Origin: Tricholoma matsutake
Lineage: Eukaryota; Basidiomycota; Agaricomycetes; Agaricales; Tricholomataceae
Assembly (NCBI GenBank): GCA_026075535.2
Contig: AP026547.1
Location: 8,060,001 to 8,124,000, forward strand
Length of the DNA: 64,000 bases
Reading direction: 5' to 3'
Part shown: piece by piece, positions 33,660 to 43,930 of the stretch
Layout of the letters: each line of letters begins with the position of its first letter
Position numbering within the stretch: position 1 is the stretch's first letter
Made by a program: the position numbers and the translations under genes
The notes under the pieces: model-generated
What the model saw: only the letters and a program-made list of their open reading frames with translations
What the model was told of the DNA's origin: nothing
Database searches by the model: none

Positions 33660-34659
33660 AAGCATAAAGCATAGCCTGCAGCAGCACTGGGTGCTTATGG
33701 ATGTAAATTTGCCACACAGCTGAAGCCCAACAACTGATCCCCTGGATGATGTGGGGCACAATGCCATTCTCTGCTAGCGAAGTTGCTCCTCCTGCTCTCA
33801 TTGATTGTCCCCCTACATCCTTCTCAAAGAAGAGGTGTAAGAGACACATGAAGAAAGATCAGGTTGGGACAGTTCCATTTGAGGTTAGCCACAGTGGGGA
33901 AGACAGAGGGAATTGTTGGTCATGGGAATGCAGATACCTGAGAAAGAGGCTCATTGGGTTGCAGGCAAATGAGTTTGAGCACAAGATGATGACATTTTCT
34001 TTGAAGAACTTGTTGGCCTTGTGGCTGGGCAAGAAAAATTGAAAAGAAGTGTTGTTCATGATTACTGAATTTTGTTTAGTAAGTTTGCAAGGATCTCTGA
34101 GGTCCTTGTCTTCAGGCCAGGTGCATTCACCCAGGCATAATAAGATGAAGAACTCTATGCAGAGTTGGGTGCAGAAAAAGAGGTCATCACGAGTTGGGTT
34201 ATGGGAGTAAGATATGCACATGGTGTTGAGGTCACTGATCGTGAGAGCTCACTTTCATATTGTTGGAGTTCCTCTCATTCACTTACAACTTTCAAGAGTG
34301 CAGTGGACAAGGCATGATTTCCTGATTTCACAGACCTGTGGGAAGTACAGCTTGAGCTGGTAGCAGATTCCTGAGAGGTATGTGTCCACAGAGTCCAGCT
34401 TGATGTGGTGACACATATACACAGTGAAGAGACTGAGGCTGTCAGGCATGGGTTCCACTGGCATGTTGTGCATGCATACAAAAGACAGATAGGAGTTTAA
34501 TGCAGAACCATAGTTCTTCCAGGTACTGATGTCAATTGCCTGCCCTAGAGTGATCCCACACTCTTGGAGCAGGCATTCCCATGACCATGGCTCCCATATC
34601 AGTTGCCAGTCATGGACATGCGAAATGATCATTTTTTGGCTGCCCCCAGCATCGCGCAT
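33660..34659 (-). pseudogene. Tyrosine recombinase of the Ngaro-like element
   Basis: The N-terminal core-binding part is well kept (34659-34279: ITLGQAIDISTWKNYGSALN, NSYLSFVCMHNMPVEPMPD, SVDTYLSGICYQL). The catalytic part runs from about 34221 to 33660: a first box ILLCLGECTWPEDKDL, a second box VGGQSMRAGGATSLAENG, then IQGISCW and WQIYIHKHP. The final Tyr (IYI) and the Arg of SMRAGG are present. The first-box Arg, expected as RLGE in my recollection of the family, is Cys here (TGC). The GRW position is SCW (TGT), and an Arg after the Tyr reads His. Each is a CpG transition away from Arg. A frame break lies between 34279 and 34221. Confidence 0.8.
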
Positions 34660-36650
34660 TGTGGGGGTTGAAAATTTGAGATCTGTAACTCAGACACCAG
34701 TCTCAGTGCCTTCTCAAAATTGTGCCAAGAAATTGCATCTGCCGCCTTGTTTTGCAAACCTAGGATATGAAGTACAGGTAAGTCCAATTTGTTGTTCATG
34801 CAGGTGTCCATACTGAAGCACAGGAGGGGTTGTATGCAGACTGACAGCAAAGAGTGTTGAATATGTCAACAGTGTTCAAGCTATCCATGAACACCACAAT
34901 TTTCAAGTGATGCAAATATCTTCTTCATAAGTTGTTGATTGCACTAGTGACTGCTGGTGTTTCATAAAAGAAAATTGTTTCACCTATCAAGTGTGGGGGA
35001 ATGGGCAAGAAATATCCCTGTTGATAGCTAGGGTACCAGAAGGTGAGTCCCTGCATACACACATCACAGAAGATTGTCTCATCTGCATCCTCTGCATTCC
35101 ATGTGACTGAGGACAGCAATTTGACTCCGGGGGAGTCATGCAGGTGTCACATTGCCCATTTCAGGTCTGCTCAGACTTTGTTATTCACCCAGATCTTCAT
35201 CAGTGATTGATCTTTCCCAGCAATCTTTGGATATATGTTATTGAGAGCTGGGCAAACCATGGTATTAAAACTCCAATTCATCCACCTTGCTAGTCTCTGC
35301 CATTTTCACAACGTCCATGAAGCCCCTTTTTTCTTTATTAGCCATGCCATGAACTCTGCAAGCTTGACCAAGAGGTCGCCTAGGGCTTGCTTTGGGAGCA
35401 TGAAAGTCAAGCTATTGGCATGCACTTTGATGCCTATGATCATAAGTTTCCCTCCAAAAAGCTGTTTGTGCAGCTCATGTGGTATTTCCAGTTTGTCCCA
35501 TAGGGACAGAAGCTTGACTTGGTTCACCGGCATATGCTTCTCATATTGCTGGTACCAGATGACATTCTCTTCCTCATCAATTCCAAAGGAATTGTCCATG
35601 TACATACAGAGGTCAAGAATCTTGTGGATGTTCTTGGTGATTCAAGTCACTAGGCTGTCAAAAGAGATGTAAAGTCCTGCTGAACTATGGCCCCCAAAAC
35701 AGTTGTTTCTGTCAAGATCACGCTCACCATCAATTGTGATCACTTGCTTAATCTGCCACAGTAGATGCATCAGCAACAATTGGTAGGCTTCTGCCACATC
35801 TGACTTGAAGAGCACAAGCAACTGATTGGGTTTGGCATGGTAATGTGTGAGCAATCCTTCTCCTAGGTGTCTCATGTTGTCGAGGGGGAATCCCTTGACA
35901 TCCTCACACTTGATCATTGAGTTTGGAGCATACAGTCCCACACTTTGGTTGATTACCATGTGCAATTTCTCAGATCTCCAAGTGTGGTTTTGGTACCACA
36001 TGTATAGGCAAAGTGTGCATACCTGGTAGGAGGTCTCGACTGAAAGATCCAGAGAACCTCCCCTTCATGTGTTCATGGTCCCACTGTTTCTGCAAGAACT
36101 TGACTTCTTCCTTTTTCTGCAGCATGCCTAGGGACTCATTGACCACATTGGGATAAGTTTTGTATTGCATGTCTGCCCAAAACCAAAAACCCTCTCACAG
36201 GCCTCTGCAGATGGACTCAACAAAAGGATGGTTGGGATGGGACTTGAGTAGTTCTTCAAATTGGTCTACATTGATAGGTGTGATGATCTTGAAAAGGTCT
36301 GGATTCTCTCTGATAGTTTTCATTGCTTTGGCATTGGCAAGTTCCTTCTCCAGTACTGCTGGCAGTGGGTTTGCATACTTGGTCCAATCCACAAGACATG
36401 GTGGCAGCAATGCATTACCAAAATTGGCCTCCTCCTCACTGCTCCATAGGTTGTACCAGAGATACTCCAGGTGCATACCATAAATCATATCAATTCTGCT
36501 GAGTGCAGCTATCCTGGCCATGTTCTGACTGTTTGCACTTGAGGCAAATGTGTCAGTATCTGCAAGAACTGGTTGTACCATGGCATGCTCTGATGCTGTC
36601 AAATCGCCTGCAAGCCTCAGAGGAGCAATCACTTGAACGTTCTCTAGGAG
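34629..36650 (-). pseudogene. Reverse transcriptase/RNase H of the Ngaro-like element
   Basis: Motifs on the minus strand: LFKIITPINVDQFEELLKSH (about 36300), FSRDLLPGMHTLPIHVVPKP (about 36050), then QLLVLFKSDVAEAYQLLLMH (about 35820) and the altered active site YMDNSFGID (about 35600, where family members have YVDD). LSLWDKLEIPHELHKQLFGG and IIGIKVHANSLTFMLPKQ follow. RNase H is represented by IFCDVCMQGLTFWYPS (about 35075) and VLHILGLQNKAADAIS (about 34770). The second catalytic Asp is Asn (codon AAT). Frame changes occur near 36000 and 35640. RT with RNase H upstream of a tyrosine recombinase is diagnostic of DIRS/Ngaro elements. Confidence 0.82.
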
Positions 36651-36652
36651 TG

Positions 36653-37990
36653 GACCATGTGTTTAAAACTCCTTGAACTCCATCTGGGAGAAGGTAGGCA
36701 GAGTAGAGGTAGGCAAACTGATCACAATTGGTGAGTAGGATTGCTTGGCCTCTTCTGACCATTGCTCTGACTGCCTTGTCAAAAGTGATGAGCTTGTGGT
36801 GCACATTGAGCTGTTTAGTGGAGAATTCCAATGCCATGTAATCCCCCCATTGGTGTAACTCTTCACTGCAGTGTGGGAAGGCAAACACAATTGCTTTAGT
36901 GGCAGCGTGCCAAGCAACATTCAGTTGCCACTCATTTGGACCTTTCTAGCAGGATCTGCTTTTCCAAGAGATATCTCTGTTCCACTGATGCATCCCACAT
37001 TCTCTTTAGGAGGGGCAATGTGGTAGAGGCTACTGAAGATGACATCAAGACTGATCACTTCTCCCTTGAAGATTCATTTCCACTCTGACTCAGGGAATCC
37101 TTGTGGTGCAGTTGCTGCTCAACAGATCTCTCGTTTGGTGAAGTTGAGGTCCTTCTGGAATATGGCAAGAGTCTCTCTTGTCTTCTTACAGTTCTTATTG
37201 ACTTCTCTAGACTCTGCTGCGAGTTCCATTGTGTACCATGGTAGCTGAGATTGGTAGACATGTTTCTTCTTGTTTGATTCCCTATCTCCCCTTCCTGATG
37301 AAGAGCCGTTGTCTGAGCTTGATGAGTTTGATGGGCTTGTGGAGTAGTTCTTTATGAAGCCATTGCAAGAACTGTTTAGTCTCTTCCTCTTGCAGTCCTC
37401 TTGTGCATGCCCTATCCCCATGCTCATCTCATCTGAGTGCTCCCATCTCTTTGCTCATGACAGTCTGATTCCACTCCTCATTGTTCTGCACCCTTTTGTT
37501 GGCCAGCAATAATGTCAACGTAGAGTGTATATTCCTCCAGGGTCTGTCATCTAACTGGTTCCTCGAGACCTGCCCTCTGTAAGACACACAAGATCTGGTA
37601 TAAGGTTTCCATTCTCAATTTCATCTCTTTTCTGAAATCTTGGACAAGGCCTTCCATCTTTGAGACAAGATTGGCTTGGAACAAGTCTCCTTCATGCTCA
37701 TAGCTTTGATTGCATGAGGGAGGTTTGAGTTCGAGTCCAACTTGACCCCTGATACATTGAGTTGCCTAGACATGCTAACAGGGATGGCTTGTATTGAGGG
37801 GTTATTGGTGCCATTTTCCCTATTCTCATTTCCAGAGGTAACTTCAGTTGAGATGGTTTGTGTAGACAAATTGTTGGTGACACCCTCTCCAGTTGCATTT
37901 CCAGTAGTAGTTTGATCTCCTTCTTGTGCAATGTATTGTCCAAAATGGGAGATGTGAGCATCCCTTGACATGTGAGGAACGATGTATAGA
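36653..37990 (-). pseudogene. Gag-like first gene of the Ngaro-like element
   Basis: It lies upstream of RT on the same strand. Pieces: 37971-37621 (Asn/Thr/Ser-rich, MSRDAHISHFGQYIAQ), 37427-37119 with QSQLPWYTMELAA and ETLAIFQKDLNFTKREI, and 36888-36650 with FAFPHCSEELHQWGDYMALE and FAYLYSAYLLPDGV. The LPW..ELAA and F.HR..EL..YG patterns recur in first ORFs of related Agaricomycete elements as I remember them. There are several frame breaks. No CCHC knuckle is visible in what remains. Confidence 0.6.
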
Positions 37991-37998
37991 AATTTAAA

Positions 37999-38322
37999 TT
38001 CAAAAATACAAGCGGATGATATAGTGTGGCAACACTATAAGAGAGTGAGAGACAGAGAGACTAGAACTAAAATAGTCTCTTATCTAGGAGAGAGTGAGAG
38101 ACAGAGAGATCCTGAGACAGGAATGTCTCTGCAGCTCACACTTCTTGCTAGGAATAGGGGCATAGCACATGATGTGGTCCAAGTGCTGGAGGAAGATTCA
38201 GTGTGAATCTTCAGGGTGTGCAGTGCTGAAAAAGAACATGGTGCTAAGAAATGGGCCCAAGCATCACCACAGCACACCACACACCATTGGACTTGCATAA
38301 ACAGGCTTTAAACTCGACCAAT
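37999..38322 (-). repeat. Split direct repeat A1 (324 bp)
   Basis: This is the 5' repeat of the element on the minus strand, matching A2. It ends (plus-strand reading) in aactcgaccaat at 38322, immediately before satellite-like target DNA. It contains a duplicated segment with gagagtgagagacagagaga. Confidence 0.9.
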
Positions 38323-38600
38323 CTTTTGATTGAGGACTCATGGATTCATTTCCTTCAATCAAAGGCCTTTCAGACACACCAATCCTTCAATCAAGTACAT
38401 GTCAATTGCTTGATCAAAGAGATTGATGTCTGGTGGCTAAAGGATGGCCGATCTAAGAGATGCATGTCATGAGTGAAGATCCTTCAATTGAAGATACTCC
38501 AATCTTTCAATTGAGGACTCAGGAGGATTCATTTTCTTCAATCAAAGGCCTTTTAGTCTTTAATATTTGATCGAAAACAACATTCACGTACTGGTGCACA
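38323..38600. repeat. Satellite-like right flank with an empty-site copy
   Basis: The unit of about 180 bases starts at 38323 (cttttgattgaggactcatg) and begins again at 38504 (ctttcaattgaggactcagg). Just before the second start the sequence gaagatactccaat (38490-38503) equals the left flank of the Ngaro-like element. It therefore shows what the target looked like before insertion. Confidence 0.75.
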
Positions 38601-38892
38601 TCTCAAAGCAGCATTCCTGCTCACACCCACTCCTGAAAATGTCATTTTCCCAACCATTGTGCAGAAATTAGGTGAGGGTGAGGATGAGGCGCTCAGCAAT
38701 TTGGTTTGTAGCAGTTGCCAAAGTCAATACAGTGCAGCCAAATTCAGGAGTTTACATCAGCCCTGGGCAAAAAAGGGTGAACCGAAGTGTGAATCAGGGC
38801 CCAGAAACCATGAATCAAGGCCAACAAAGCTGTGAATTGGAGTGTGACAGCCTAGTGAGAGAGCATGAATCAAGGTGAAGTCAGAAACACCT

Positions 38893-39976
38893 GCAATCCA
38901 ACCCACAAAAAAAACAGATCACATGATTTTCTTGTCATGTGTAGAGATCTTCAGATTGTTGACTCAGAATATTCTAAGTGTGGTGCATTCATGATTGTTT
39001 ATTAAGTCAATAAGTACTTCCCCTGAGGGGTACTTAGAACCCTCAACTTCATCTTATTAGACAACTTTAAAGAAAGTAGAGCATCCCCACAATGTGGGGG
39101 TTGGTGAGCTAAGCCAAGATGCTCATTCTAGGAGTCTTGTGAGGATGATGTGGAGGACACACTGTGGTGGGAAGGGATCAGCTACCTGTCTTTCCATGGT
39201 GTCCTGTCATTTCATTCTCAGGGCTCATCAGTTTGTCCATGTTGTCTTCCTCACCCCATACCTGGGGTTCTTCATGCTCTCATTTCAGTCATGCTGGCTA
39301 CCCCTGTCATGCATTGTTGTTGTTGTTGTTGGTCCTCATTTTGTCTTTGTGGTTCTGGTTTTGTTGTTGTCCTCCACATCCTGGTTGTCCTGCCATCAAC
39401 TCCTGTCATATTGCAGTGCCCCTTTGCTGTTCTGTTGCAGAATTCCCCCTGTCGTTTTGTTGTCATGCCCCATCATTTCATTGTTGTGGCCCATCATCAT
39501 ATGTCAGTGTTGGCCTCTTTGACTGGCACCTGCCACTCCCATTGGTTGTGCTCCCTGTGTTCATGGTCTCCATTTTGTTGGCTGTTGGATTCTGCAAATA
39601 TCTGTAGGTTAGAAATTAGAATGTCAGTAAAGGAAAAATGACATAATTTTGAGTGAAAAATATATCTATAGCAAAATAGGAAGGCAGTGCCTTCCTAGCA
39701 TCACTTTATCCTCTTTTACCTGTGCCCAGCATGTTCGATGCATACGATGTGGCAGGTCAGTTGTGGATGTTTGTGAGTTTGGCACAAGAGACTGTGAAAC
39801 GATGTGGCAGTTGGAAAATGAACATTGTTTAGTCATAGTCACCTTTGTCAGCATTTCCATTTTTTGGGAAATGACATATGCTGTTGAATATTTTTGACAC
39901 AACATGAGATAAGATCTGAAACTGTACATGTGATGAGAAAAATCATGTGATCTGTTTTTTAGTGGGTCAGGATTGC
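38893..39976. mobile_element. Non-autonomous element with about 50-bp terminal inverted repeats
   Basis: The left end gcaatccaacccacaaaa..aacagatcacatgattt (38893-38940) is inverted at 39926-39976 (..aaatcatgtgatctgttttttagtgggtcaggattgc). The interior of about 1 kb has no convincing gene. The open frames at 39094-39641 overlap in all three phases and are rich in Cys, Leu and Val from GTTGTT runs, so they are not called. The superfamily is unknown. Confidence 0.55.
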
Positions 39977-40340
39977 TTGAGACAAGTCAGAAGGCTCGAT
40001 ATTGATGTTTGTGGGATGATATAATTAATTAGAAAATAAATTCCCAAAAAGGAAAAATACAAAAAAGGAAGGAAGAAGATTTTCTGTTCATTCCCTCACA
40101 GTCCCTGTGCATCTTGGCAATTAATTAGCTACCCCATGTGTAAACATGGATTTGGGCCTCTTGTATGCACCAGGATTTCCCTGAATTATTTTAGCTTTTC
40201 TAAGCCACACAATTGGAACAGTAAAGTGTAAATCAATCACACAACATCTGGAGATGCATGAATCCTATGGGAACCGGGTATCCCAAGAGCCATTTTAAGG
40301 ATAATTACTTTCAAAAATGACAAACAAGTATTAGATGATT
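39977..40340. other. AT-rich intergenic DNA, nothing recognised
   Basis: It contains an A-rich stretch around 40040-40075 (aaaaaggaaaaatacaaaaa). No open frame of note. Confidence 0.4.
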
Positions 40341-40773
40341 TACAGCACTTTGCATAAAGCTTGACAGTTGCTGAAATTTGATAAACATGAGCAAATTTGA
40401 TGTTGTGGTCATTTTATGGCTTCCACAATGGCTTTCTAGCATATATTTTGGTGAAGGAAGTGTATATAAATGGTCTTAGGAGTTTACTACCAAGTAAAAT
40501 TTTATGCAACATGTCCTCTGAAGTGCTGTACTGAGAAATAACAATATTTGATCATATGCAAGCCAGAATCTTCTAGAGATCTATTTTGGAAGTATAAAAT
40601 TATACACAGTCAACTATTTGCAGACAATGACACTCTGAGACCATTTATCTACACTTCCTTCACCAGAATATAAGCTAGAAAGCCATTGTGGAAGCCATAA
40701 AATGACCACAACATCAAATTTGCTCATGTTTATCAAATTTCAGCAACTGTCAAGCTTTATGCAAAGCACTGTA
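40341..40773. mobile_element. Foldback MITE, 136-bp arms, TA...TA borders
   Basis: The left arm 40341-40476 (tacagcactttgcataaagc...) is inverted almost base for base at 40638-40773 (...gctttatgcaaagcactgta). The loop is about 160 bases with no coding capacity. The outer bases are TA-CAG and CTG-TA, fitting TA target duplications and Tc1/mariner-type termini. The superfamily is inferred from termini only. Confidence 0.8.
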
Positions 40774-41251
40774 ACAAGGAAGTTAAAAAAATGCAAAATA
40801 TAAAAATTGCAATAGGAGAATAAAGGCTGCATCAAAAGTCCTAGGACTTAACAGATTGTAGAGAGCCTTCAGTAGATTATTTGAAAGAAAGAAAGAGATA
40901 AGCAATGGATGTACTAGTATTTGTGGTGGGACCTACTACCTAGATGCATAAAAATTCCAGAATGAAAGAGCAAGTATGGGGATGGATCATGACAGAAAAG
41001 GAAACATGGTGCAAGTTAATTAGAGCCCAAAAGAGATGATAGAAAATGAACCCACAACAGAGGAGATATGATAGTCCGAAGATTTTGAAAATCAAAGTGG
41101 CTGTGCAAGTGAGAACATCGCATCACGTTGAGACACAAACATGTGTTCTGAGTTCTCAGTAATGAGAACGAGGCCTGTTCAGTGTGTGTCTCATACGATC
41201 TATCGTCGCTGCAGCACACTCTATATATGGACATGGGTCCCATAAAAAAAA
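40774..41251. other. Intergenic DNA, nothing recognised
   Basis: AT-rich with A-runs. There are no conserved motifs. A TATATA (about 41221) precedes the coding-like region that starts at 41252. Confidence 0.35.
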
Positions 41252-42345
41252 TTGCACTCACCTCCTAACTGTTGTCTTAGCACCACAATAGAACCCTGGC
41301 CCTTGCTCCAAGGGGCCAACCCAATGGACCCCAAATTCGACTTCGTGAATGCCTGTGAGTGCAAGCACTTGATGGCTTGTCGCCCTTGCCTGATGTTTGC
41401 AGGCATGTGCTTGAATGAATTGATAGTCGATCCAGCGGTCATGGAGGAACAGGATCAGCTGGGTGCATTACTTGTGGTGAGTTCTGGGCTCGCAGCTCCT
41501 TTCCAGACTAGTCATCAAAGCTGCATGCAGAGGCAGCCTCATTGGAAGGAGACATTTGCAGCCAGGCGGCATCCCAGCCTCCTGACATGGTGTTTGTTCA
41601 AAAACTCGGGTGTGGAGGGAGAAGTCCAAGAGGCCATTTTCACTGTCCAGGGGGTTTTAACAGAATTTCAGCTGCCCCCTTTGGAGAAAATCCTGAGGTA
41701 TGCACACCTACAATCTCCTGGGGACGAGGCCTACGTGCATAGTATGCAACCTGCCAAATACCATTACCTCTGCCAGTCAATCACCGTGAATGGGCTCGAC
41801 ACCCCTTTTTTCAGTGAGGCTGTGATGGTGGTCAATGAGATCTACGGGATGTTTGATTGAGCATTCAGTCACACAGCCCTGGACCCCTGGAATCTCACAG
41901 ACTGTCATGGCCTGTCAATTGAGGCATCTAATCATTATTTTACACCTGTAAGACAAGGGTTGGCATTGGTGAGTTCACCATTCCAAGAGAATGTCAACCC
42001 CTGCAGCATCCTTGCAAAGATGGAGGCATCCCCAGGAGCTTGATGTATGCATACAGAGGACAATGAAGTCAAATATTGCTGTGCATTTAGAGAACCAAAT
42101 GGCAGGTACAGGTATGGGCCTTCAGTAAAGGATGATGAGCACACATTGACACTGCGTGGTGACTCGCAGATTCGAGGCATGTCCACCTCAGTCATTCAGA
42201 AAGGGGGACATTGTGGAAGCACAATTATCTTTTGTTGTCATTCCAATCAAAGAGGATCTGGTCAAGGGGAAACAGTACAAACTGTTAGTGGTTTTACAGT
42301 CCATGGCCCTCCTTGACACCCAATTTAGTTCTGTACATGTCTAGT
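41252..42345 (+). pseudogene. Hypothetical element-associated gene, decayed
   Basis: The first open part (41252-41860) has MDPKFDFVNACECKHLMACR with clustered cysteines, and EILRYA-like and NGLDTPFFSEAVMVVNEIYG blocks. It is followed in other frames by HTEDNEVKYCCAFREPNGRY (about 42050) and KGDIVEAQLSFVVIPIKED (about 42200), then LVVLQSMALLDTQFS. The fragments GDIVE.Q.SFV..P and V.LRS.ALLD remind me of a hypothetical protein abundant in Agaricomycete repeats. I know no function for it. The frame changes at least twice and there is a TGA near 42042. The 5' boundary is uncertain. Confidence 0.4.
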
Positions 42346-42997
42346 GGTCAGCTTGGCAGACACCAAACTTACTGACTGATGCAGGCCCTCAGGATGTGGG
42401 TGTGCCTTGACACCCTGCCAAAAAAGGTTACGTTGAAGTGCCATGCTGGGTACAGAACATCCAAAGCAGAAAAGAAGGGGAAGAGAAGAGAGGCCGACGG
42501 GGTCATGGACCTTGATTGATGACAAACTTGAAGTGAGGGCCCTTCAAATTTGTCCTGGGGCCCCATAGTTTAGATTGCTGCTTAGTGTACTTTGTTTGCC
42601 ATTAGAAGCCTTGAGTCTGTGTAGCGATAGTGACATGCACGATGATAAGTCCGCTGAGGTTTATAGTATTTCATAATCATCTACTTCATCAACTGCTGGA
42701 ACAGTGTTCATTACTTAGTTATGTGTTGCCTCGTATAGCCTGTGGACAGCCTACTTACCTGGATAAACCCTCGTATTCATAGCTAGAACTTGAATGAGCT
42801 TATGCCAGGCAGCCAATGTGCACTGGACTGTTCCCCAGAGCTGACAATCGAGTCACTAGGATCATTAGTACCCAACACCGAAATGCCATTGGCCCCAGAC
42901 ACTACCCCTCATCAAACATCTGATAATGTTTGTTGTCAAATGTGTGTTCTTTTGATGATCGTAGGCCTTGGTGTCGAAATCAGTAATGTTGGGGTCA
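42346..42997. other. No recognisable gene
   Basis: Short frames only. It may be the 3' part of the preceding relic and spacer. Confidence 0.3.
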
Positions 42998-43141
42998 ACT
43001 ACACAGCACTACATAGTGCTCCATAGCATCATAGTGTTGTAGCATGGTTCTTTCATTCTGTAGACATCTATAGCACCCTACCTTGTTTACATAGTCTCAT
43101 ACTTCCATTATGTAGTGCTATGTAGTGCTTCGTAGTGCTCT
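42998..43141. repeat. Short palindromic repeat element (CACTACATAGTGC motif)
   Basis: Near-palindromic agcactacatagtgct at 43005-43020 faces three TGTAGTGC/CGTAGTGC motifs at 43111, 43121 and 43131. Together they make an inverted-repeat pair about 140 bases across. It is likely a mini-element or its remnant. Confidence 0.45.
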
Positions 43142-43479
43142 CTAGACAAGGTTCTATCAGCAAAAATCTATTATTAATCTTACAACTATTTTATGTTCAA
43201 TATCTTCAAGACATTAAGAGCAAAACAAAAATCTATTCCACAATATTATACTACTACTACCTATTACACTTGTATTGTCTACTGAGAAGTTCATATCTGT
43301 CCATTAACAAAACTTACATGACTGACCTGGCACATTCCATGGAATGTGCATCGTTGCACATTGTGCAGCCCATGTCAAGGGTGCACCCACAAACTACCCT
43401 ACGAGCAGTTGCTCATAGGCATGGGGGGTGGGTGCTGTGTCAATTGCCATCATTACATAGGCTGGGGATTGTCTTGTCT

Positions 43480-43930
43480 TTGGGTACCTGGTGCTGGTGT
43501 CATTGTCAAGAGCCACTGCTGTCACAATGAGGCATGCTGCAGGCTCACAGGTGCTGGTTTTTTGGGGGGTTGGTTGTGATATAGTGCAGAGGTGGGTCCA
43601 GGTGGATGCTTACCTGGCTCTCCTGGCGCTCAGCCACCATGATGCATGCTGCAAGCAGGAACTCGCAAGCATTGGGGCAGGAGCTGGGTCTTGTGGCAAA
43701 CAGTTCCTCTTTTGGGGAGGGTGAGCTGTGATGTGGTAGGCAATGGGGTTCAGGTGGGTACTTACATGGCTCTCCCGGCACTGAGCCACCACTGATGCAC
43801 ACTGTGACAGGGACCTTGCAGGCATGGGAGCAGGTGCTGGGCCTCATCATCCCTGGTTTCAGGGGAGGTTAGCTGTGATGTGGCATGGCAATGGGTTCAA
43901 GTGGGGGCTTACCTGGCTCTCCTAGTACTG
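43480..43930. repeat. Tandem repeat, about 150-bp unit, about three copies
   Basis: The landmark CTTACCTGGCTCTCC(T/C) recurs near 43609, 43761 and 43909. It is followed each time by a GCC/GAGCCACC..GATGCA segment and then GGTGAGCTGTGATGTGG-like sequence. A more diverged unit precedes it (about 43490-43600). There is no coding signal. Confidence 0.65.

Larger units (their letters stand above)
32883..38322 (-). mobile_element. Ngaro/DIRS-type tyrosine-recombinase retrotransposon, complete outline
   Basis: Read on the minus strand the element is A1 (38322-37999), gag-like and pol genes (about 37990-33660), B1 (33423-33302), A2 (33301-33028), a 23-base spacer, then B2 (33004-32883). This A1-ORFs-B1-A2-B2 order is the split direct repeat arrangement known for Ngaro elements. 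It encodes RT, RNase H and a tyrosine recombinase rather than a DDE integrase. The length is 5440 bases. Left flank ..gatactccaat and right flank cttttgattgagg resemble the unfilled sequence at about 38491-38520, which marks the insertion point. Catalytic sites are damaged and several frames are shifted, so the copy is inactive. Confidence 0.85.

Noticed and set aside
39094..39641. Overlapping open frames of 142-163 codons
   Set aside because: Three phases are open together over GTTGTT/CTCCT-rich sequence inside an inverted-repeat element. Composition explains them and no motif is present.
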